A DNA stretch of 5,411 nt from an uncultured Synergistales bacterium (lineage in GTDB: Bacteria; Synergistota; Synergistia; Synergistales; Aminobacteriaceae): assembly GCA_905236605.1 (NCBI GenBank), contig CAJORD010000239.1, forward strand, positions 1 to 5,411, read 5' to 3'. The notes below the pieces were generated by a model. That model saw nothing but the letters and a program-made list of their open reading frames with translations, was not told the origin of the DNA and did no database searches. Shown piece by piece: positions 1-3,547 of this stretch (within the stretch, counting starts at the first letter, position 1; every line of letters starts with the position of its first letter). Position numbers and translations under genes: made by a program.

Positions 1-597
1 TTTGCCCTTGCCGTCCCTGAAATCATGCGACCATGACGAAGCGTTCTCGATTGATACGATTTTGAATTTTCCTACCGGCGTTCTGTGGTCGCCTACGCGC
101 TCTTTGTCGCCCGGGTTCTTGCCCACCGCGATTGGATAATTTTTCACAAGCTCATTGCCTTTCAATAATGACAGCGTGAATTTCGATTTGCTCACGACTA
201 TTCTATATTTGTCATTGTTATTAATTTTTGGCAACGGAGCAGGGGCGATTATTCTGTCCGTGTTCGGATCGGATTCCGAAGGCAAAATTATTTCGCGTTT
301 GCTGTTCACAGGTATTATAACCGGCGCTTGTGGCTCTGCAATTTTCGCGACTGTTTCAAAAATTTCAGGCTCTGAACGTGTGATCGCCTCCGCAGCATGA
401 TTAACAGCCGGCAACGGGCCCCGCACTCCAGACTTCATATAAATCACGCCGCCAATCGACAATAATATAATCGAAAGCACAAAACGCATAAACGGGTGAA
501 GACGCTTACGCACAGCCCAACGCCCCGCGCCACGGTCTATATACACAGTACGTAGCTTGAAAATATCTTGAAAAAATTTGATTAGAAATTCGCGCAT
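1..597 (-). CDS. Membrane-anchored L,D-transpeptidase (YkuD family), N-terminal 199 residues, C-terminus off the left edge
   Basis: Reading leftwards from ATG at 597, the frame stays open for 199 codons to the window edge. Residues 1-37 are basic and cytoplasmic in character. Residues 38-54 (RFVLSIILLSIGGVIYM) form one membrane helix, and about 55-130 is a Pro/Ala/Glu-rich spacer. From residue 131 (YRIVVSKSKFTLSLLKGNE) the sequence matches the start of a YkuD domain, with PIAVGK at 155-160 and the family's TPVGKF motif at 173-178. YkuD enzymes make 3-3 cross-links in peptidoglycan or attach proteins to it, so I infer a periplasmic enzyme tethered to the inner membrane. The catalytic HxnSxGCxR/N motif would lie beyond position 1 and cannot be checked. 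The start is supported by GTAGGAG six bases upstream. It lies 58 bp downstream of the XRE regulator on the same strand. Confidence 0.88.
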   Translation of the reverse strand, partial: MREFLIKFFQDIFKLRTVYIDRGAGRWAVRKRLHPFMRFVLSIILLSIGGVIYMKSGVRGPLPAVNHAAEAITRSEPEIFETVAKIAEPQAPVIIPVNSKREIILPSESDPNTDRIIAPAPLPKINNNDKYRIVVSKSKFTLSLLKGNELVKNYPIAVGKNPGDKERVGDHRTPVGKFKIVSIENASSWSHDFRDGKGK

Positions 598-655
598 TTT
601 TTTCTCCTACAATGATTTTTTATTAATTATAATGCAAAAAACGGGGCTAGGAGTT
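598..655 (-). promoter_or_regulatory. Leader and ribosome binding site of the L,D-transpeptidase gene
   Basis: On the minus strand GGAG (complement of 604-607) sits six bases before the ATG, a good Shine-Dalgarno site. A perfect TATAAT (complement of 626-631) lies in the gap, but no recognisable -35 is found 15-18 bp upstream, so it is a weak promoter at best and read-through from the regulator gene is as likely. There is no GC-rich hairpin with a U-tract, so nothing clearly separates the two genes. The ribosome binding site is complementary to a segment just after the regulator's stop codon (see findings). Confidence 0.5.
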
Positions 656-1093
656 TCATTGTCGATTTTTTACTTTTATATCTCCGAGGCTATATTGATT
701 TTTTTGGCCGTTGCGAATATTTAGATTTATTTGTGAAGAACTGTTGAAAATTTGCTTGACGACGTTCCAAAACTGAAGACGATTTTCTTCTGTGTCTGGC
801 ACGCTTATTTCGTGTTCGCCGTCTTTTAAGAATAAGACATCAGCATTTTGTTTAGTCGAAATTTGAGTTTGAATTTCATTTGCGCTATCTTGCGAAAGTG
901 CAGTGTCGTCTGAAAGTAAAACAACCGTCGAAGTATTCAATGCGTCCGCTATTTTTTTCAACATGCTAGAGATAGGCACGTTTTTATCATTTTCCCAGCG
1001 CGAGACGGTAGACACATCGACTCCGAGAATGTCAGCAAGATCTGCCTGTTTCATATTCCCTCTCGCTTTTTTGATATTGCTTCCCACAGTCAT
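656..1093 (-). CDS. XRE-family helix-turn-helix transcriptional regulator, 145 aa
   Basis: Residues about 4-60 form a Cro/C1-type HTH. MKQADLADILGV (14-25) gives helix 2 and the turn, STVSRWENDKN (28-38) is the recognition helix with the hallmark SRWE, and the helix ending in MLKKIADALN (44-53) closes the domain. Residues 61-145 are not a domain I recognise: a Ser/Gln/Thr-rich linker, then VLFLKDGEHEISVPD (86-100) and a helix-like ENRLQFWNVVKQIF (102-115). There is no metal-binding, protease or kinase motif. The loop between helices 1 and 2 (KKARGNMKQ) is about two residues shorter than in typical family members. The start is fixed because an in-frame TAA lies directly before the ATG; the AAAAGGAG site is an unusually long 14 bases away. 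Its position beside a divergent surface-protein gene suggests a local regulator, possibly autoregulated. The target is inference. Confidence 0.88.
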   Translation of the reverse strand: MTVGSNIKKARGNMKQADLADILGVDVSTVSRWENDKNVPISSMLKKIADALNTSTVVLLSDDTALSQDSANEIQTQISTKQNADVLFLKDGEHEISVPDTEENRLQFWNVVKQIFNSSSQINLNIRNGQKNQYSLGDIKVKNRQ

Positions 1094-1120
1094 TTAATTT
1101 AATGATTCTCCTTTTAAAAA

Positions 1121-1149
1121 ATATTACAAAATCGCAGACTCAATCACAA
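1121..1149 (-). promoter_or_regulatory. Putative sigma70-type promoter for the XRE regulator
   Basis: On the minus strand TTGTGA (complement of 1144-1149) and TAATAT (complement of 1121-1126) are separated by 17 bp. Both hexamers are imperfect but the spacing is ideal. Transcription would begin near 1113-1115, which runs into the AAAAGGAG ribosome site (complement of 1108-1115); this would leave almost no leader upstream of that site. That makes the call tentative, and a start further upstream is possible. Confidence 0.4.
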
Positions 1150-1178
1150 TGAGATTTATGCCTTATTGAATTAACGCT

Positions 1179-1211
1179 TTTGCAAATTAAATTTTCTTGA
1201 CTTTGCGCAAA
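1179..1211. promoter_or_regulatory. Pair of related palindromes, candidate operator in the divergent promoter region
   Basis: TTTGCAAA (1179-1186) and TTTGCGCAAA (1202-1211) are both perfect palindromes and share the half-site TTTGC. Their centres are 24 bp apart, a little over two helical turns. The right copy overlaps the last base of the -35 box and lies in the spacer of the rightward promoter, where a bound dimer would block RNA polymerase. XRE repressors bind short palindromes of this type, and the neighbouring gene encodes one. That this protein binds here is inference; short AT-rich palindromes also occur by chance. Confidence 0.42.
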
Positions 1212-1224
1212 TGCAATTTATAAT
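1197..1224 (+). promoter_or_regulatory. Strong sigma70-type promoter for the surface protein gene
   Basis: TTGACT (1197-1202, 5 of 6 consensus bases) is followed after 16 bp by a perfect TATAAT (1219-1224), with A/T-rich sequence upstream. It is the best promoter match in the window. Transcription would start about 1230-1232, giving a leader of roughly 130 bases before the TTG start at 1361. A palindrome occupies the spacer. Confidence 0.7.
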
Positions 1225-1230
1225 TTTTAA

Positions 1231-1360
1231 TGTCCTGAAGAATTTACGTAGTAAAAAATTTCAAACATCTGAAAAAAGGAGTTGAAAGCCAGAAGAATAT
1301 AATTCGGTCTTAATATGGCAATTTTGCTAAGCGTAAAAAATTTTTAAGGAGGAAAATATT
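1231..1360 (+). promoter_or_regulatory. 5' leader of the surface protein gene with strong ribosome binding site
   Basis: The predicted leader is about 130 bases and AT-rich. It contains a 5-bp interrupted palindrome TTTAC-GTA-GTAAA (1243-1255) close to the predicted transcript start. The ribosome site AAGGAGG (1346-1352) is near-perfect and stands eight bases before the TTG start, which decides that start. I recognise no riboswitch consensus and no terminator hairpin here. Confidence 0.5.
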
Positions 1361-3457
1361 TTGAGTAAAAAATTATTTTTAATGATTTTCGTGTGCGTGT
1401 TCACTTTTGTTGCTTCGTCAGCGATGGCCGCGACGGCCTACAAGCTTGATGCCGACGGTCAAACGCCAGATCATCGTTACGACGACGACAGAACTTTTTT
1501 CATGGGCGGTAATTTCTATAAGGAATATTCATTGCCGACATTGCAGTTAGTTTCATACGACCAAGATTTGGGCGATGAGGCAGAAAATTATCCTATTGAG
1601 ACCGATTTCAAAGTTTCATGGAAAGTTTCGCCTGACAACGACGGACTTGTAATACAATTTGTTAGCAGCGACGCTTCCGGAGATTTTTTAATTTTAAGCG
1701 GCCTACTTCCAAGCTCGACTGACCAAACTGACGCCTACGAAGAAACTGACGAAGAGACTAAATACACATACAATTTTTCGTTTGTTGCATCTATAACCGA
1801 AATCGAAGGCACTGAATATCAATCTCTTGTCGGAAGTGAGATTAGCTTTGATTTATATGAAGATGTTGAGATTTATGGATACAACAATGCAGATGAAGAA
1901 TTTGTACAATATGAAGTTGCTTCAGAAACGAGAGCAAAGAATGTAATCTCTGGCGATTTTACCTCACTTGCCGATTTCAAAATCGTAAAATCGGATTATT
2001 CGGTAAATGTCAAAGGTTATGTCGATACTGCAACATTTTCACAGTATTATATTGATTATATTGATACCGAAGACGCAGCAGAACCAATTGATATTCCTGA
2101 ATGGCTCAGCTACGACGTAAAGACACGAAATGAAAATTTTGGTGAGGAAGACGACGCAAAGCCGATCACATTAATTACACTAAAATACAATGATGACTAC
2201 GCTGGAATTTTCCAAGATGGTTCAAAAGGTGTTGTGCGTGTTCCCTTTATTGATGGCGAAGACCCAGCTTTCCTTTTAGAATGGCCTGTTGAGCTTGCTG
2301 TACCGTTTGCAATTACAGGAACAAAAACGATGGAATTTGACCTTACAGCAGAAGGCGATCCCGTCGTAAAAACTGCTAATTTCACCGGCGCAACTCCTAC
2401 TAGTCATAAATTTTCAACAACGATTAGCGGAGTTACTTTCACAGTTAATTACGCAGACGGAGAAATAACTGTAACGGCTCAAGCGGGTAGCAGTGCGGTC
2501 TCTGGGACAAAAAATTTGAATTTAACTTTTACGGACGCGAGGGGTAACACGGACGCATTGGCGATGACGGTCAAAGTAACTGTTCCGGTGAGGCCTGCGA
2601 TTGCGACTTCTGGCACTAAGACGATGGCGTTGACGGCGGGTGGTGAGAGTGCAAAGACTAAGCTCACAACAATCGGTGTAGGCGGTGTAACGGTCGGCGT
2701 TGTTTCGTGGGATATTGTGAGTGTACCGGCGGGGCTTTATGTTGTAATTACGGATTCAGATGATAAATCAGCTGAGTTCACTGTAAGTGCAGACAGCACG
2801 GCCACTGCAGGCGCTAAGACAATCACAATCAAAACGACAGATACAACGAATAATCTTTCAGTTGATTCAAATATCGCTGTAACTGTACAAGCGCAGCAAT
2901 CGCAAAATAATCAGAATCAGAGCCAGCAAAATCAACAGAATCAACAACAGAATCAGGAAAATAATCAAACGACGCAACAACCTGAAAATATTACAAATAG
3001 TATAAAAATCACAAATGGTTCTGGTGGTTCAAGCTCAAGCGCGCCCTTTTCATCAGTGAAGCCGGGACAAACAGCGAAATTTACAATTTCACTTGTGGAC
3101 GCAAATATAACTGCAAAAATCTGGCGCCTCTTAATTGGAAATGTCGAAGCTCATCGCGTTGAAGTCAGCGGAGTCAGGACAACGGCTGATGATTGGGCAA
3201 AGATAACAAATTACAGCGGCACCGAAGCAACAATCGAAGCTAATGTACCGTCAAGCCTTGAAACAGCTACAAAAATTTCAATGTCAGTGACGGACACAAC
3301 AGGAAAATTGTATGAAGCTGATTTAGGAACGGTGCAACCTGCTACAAATAACGACACTACAAGCAATATCGGCCCTTCTGGCAGTGGTTGTAATGCAGGA
3401 ATTGGCGCATTTTCACTTTTAATTGCGTTAGCTGGATTATTAATTCGCAAAATATAA
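1361..3457 (+). CDS. Secreted surface protein with Ig-like modules, Q/N-rich linker and Synergist-CTERM sorting signal, 698 aa
   Basis: A Sec signal peptide occupies residues 1-23: KK, a hydrophobic core, then AMA before A24. Residues 24 to about 312 form an Asp/Glu- and Tyr-rich domain I do not recognise. Two beta-rich, Ig-like modules follow, at about 317-411 and 412-510, each opening with GTKTM (320-324 and 418-422). Residues 510-540 are almost only Gln and Asn. A further beta-rich domain (about 544-665) follows, then SGSGCNAGIGAF (673-684), a hydrophobic helix and terminal RKI. This tripartite end matches the Synergist-CTERM sorting domain, in which the Cys (C677) is the conserved residue; by analogy with other CTERM systems the tail is probably processed and the protein held at the cell surface. 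Function is not known; structural or adhesive surface protein is a guess. The start is TTG, supported by AAGGAGG eight bases upstream. Module two has codon use unlike the rest. It is expressed from its own promoter and ends at a strong terminator. Confidence 0.85.
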   Translation: MSKKLFLMIFVCVFTFVASSAMAATAYKLDADGQTPDHRYDDDRTFFMGGNFYKEYSLPTLQLVSYDQDLGDEAENYPIETDFKVSWKVSPDNDGLVIQFVSSDASGDFLILSGLLPSSTDQTDAYEETDEETKYTYNFSFVASITEIEGTEYQSLVGSEISFDLYEDVEIYGYNNADEEFVQYEVASETRAKNVISGDFTSLADFKIVKSDYSVNVKGYVDTATFSQYYIDYIDTEDAAEPIDIPEWLSYDVKTRNENFGEEDDAKPITLITLKYNDDYAGIFQDGSKGVVRVPFIDGEDPAFLLEWPVELAVPFAITGTKTMEFDLTAEGDPVVKTANFTGATPTSHKFSTTISGVTFTVNYADGEITVTAQAGSSAVSGTKNLNLTFTDARGNTDALAMTVKVTVPVRPAIATSGTKTMALTAGGESAKTKLTTIGVGGVTVGVVSWDIVSVPAGLYVVITDSDDKSAEFTVSADSTATAGAKTITIKTTDTTNNLSVDSNIAVTVQAQQSQNNQNQSQQNQQNQQQNQENNQTTQQPENITNSIKITNGSGGSSSSAPFSSVKPGQTAKFTISLVDANITAKIWRLLIGNVEAHRVEVSGVRTTADDWAKITNYSGTEATIEANVPSSLETATKISMSVTDTTGKLYEADLGTVQPATNNDTTSNIGPSGSGCNAGIGAFSLLIALAGLLIRKI
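2309..2890 (+). repeat. Two tandem Ig-like protein modules, about 98 residues each
   Basis: Residues 317-411 and 412-510 of the surface protein align as degenerate repeats. Each starts with a hydrophobic strand and GTKTM (98 residues apart), and each ends with a GTKNLNLTFTD- or GAKTITIKTTD-like strand before a final TVKVTV or IAVTVQ strand. The similarity is at protein level only, and nucleotide identity is low outside the GTKTM block. The fold assignment rests on strand pattern and length, not on a named family match. Confidence 0.6.
2888..2980 (+). repeat. Low-complexity Gln/Asn-rich linker-coding tract
   Basis: Codons 510-540 encode 25 Gln or Asn among 31 residues, the others being Ala, Ser, Glu and Thr, with short motifs such as QNQ and QQN repeated. 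CAA, CAG and AAT are mixed, so it is not a pure microsatellite, but repeats such as CAGAATCA could allow slippage. It separates the Ig-like modules from the membrane-proximal domain and probably acts as a flexible spacer. Confidence 0.8.
3377..3454 (+). other. Synergist-CTERM type C-terminal sorting signal
   Basis: Residues 673-698 of the surface protein: a Gly/Ser-rich lead-in, Cys677 in GCNAGIGAF, a hydrophobic stretch of about 15 residues (SLLIALAGLLI), and a short basic end (RKI). The family is known from Synergistota secreted proteins and is comparable in layout to PEP-CTERM and MYXO-CTERM signals. It is the main taxonomic clue in the window. The processing enzyme is not encoded here. 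Confidence 0.8.
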
Positions 3458-3475
3458 AAAACTGAAGTAAAAAAG

Positions 3476-3524
3476 AATGTTTCCCGCAGAAAAGCAGTGA
3501 TAATCTACGGGGAACATTTTTATT
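3476..3524 (+). terminator. Rho-independent terminator after the surface protein gene
   Basis: AATGTTTCCCGCAG (3476-3489) pairs with CTACGGGGAACATT (3505-3518) with one G-U wobble and one C-A mismatch, enclosing a 15-base loop. It is followed by TTTTTATT from 3517. An A-run at 3469-3474 precedes the stem, so it could also work weakly for transcripts from the right. It lies 18 bp after the stop codon and only 23 bp before the next start codon. Confidence 0.85.
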
Positions 3525-3547
3525 AAAGGGGTGAAAATTTATCCAAA
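3525..3547 (+). promoter_or_regulatory. Ribosome binding site of the lectin-protease gene
   Basis: AAAGGGGTG (3525-3533) resembles the anti-Shine-Dalgarno complement AAAGGAGGTG with changes, and stands 14 bases from the ATG at 3548, longer than usual. No alternative in-frame start lies closer. The spacer AAAATTTATCCAAA is AT-rich. The regulator gene in this window has the same 14-base spacing. Confidence 0.55.

Noticed and set aside
155..400. Open frame on the plus strand with a hydrophobic 81-residue translation.
   Set aside because: It lies opposite the L,D-transpeptidase frame, which has a signal of real homology (TPVGKF, membrane helix, good ribosome site). The plus-strand frame has no ribosome site and no family resemblance.
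903..1097. Open frame antisense to the start of the XRE regulator.
   Set aside because: It is the complement of the conserved HTH coding region and has no independent ribosome site or recognisable sequence.
1298..1303. A second perfect TATAAT upstream of the surface gene.
   Set aside because: No -35 element at 15-19 bp; the nearest TTGAAA is only 10 bp away. The promoter at 1197-1224 is far better.
1315..1347. Ten-codon open frame (MAILLSVKNF) ending just before the surface gene's ribosome site, a possible leader peptide.
   Set aside because: No Shine-Dalgarno sequence at a workable distance, no run of regulatory codons and no attenuator hairpin; such short frames are expected by chance.
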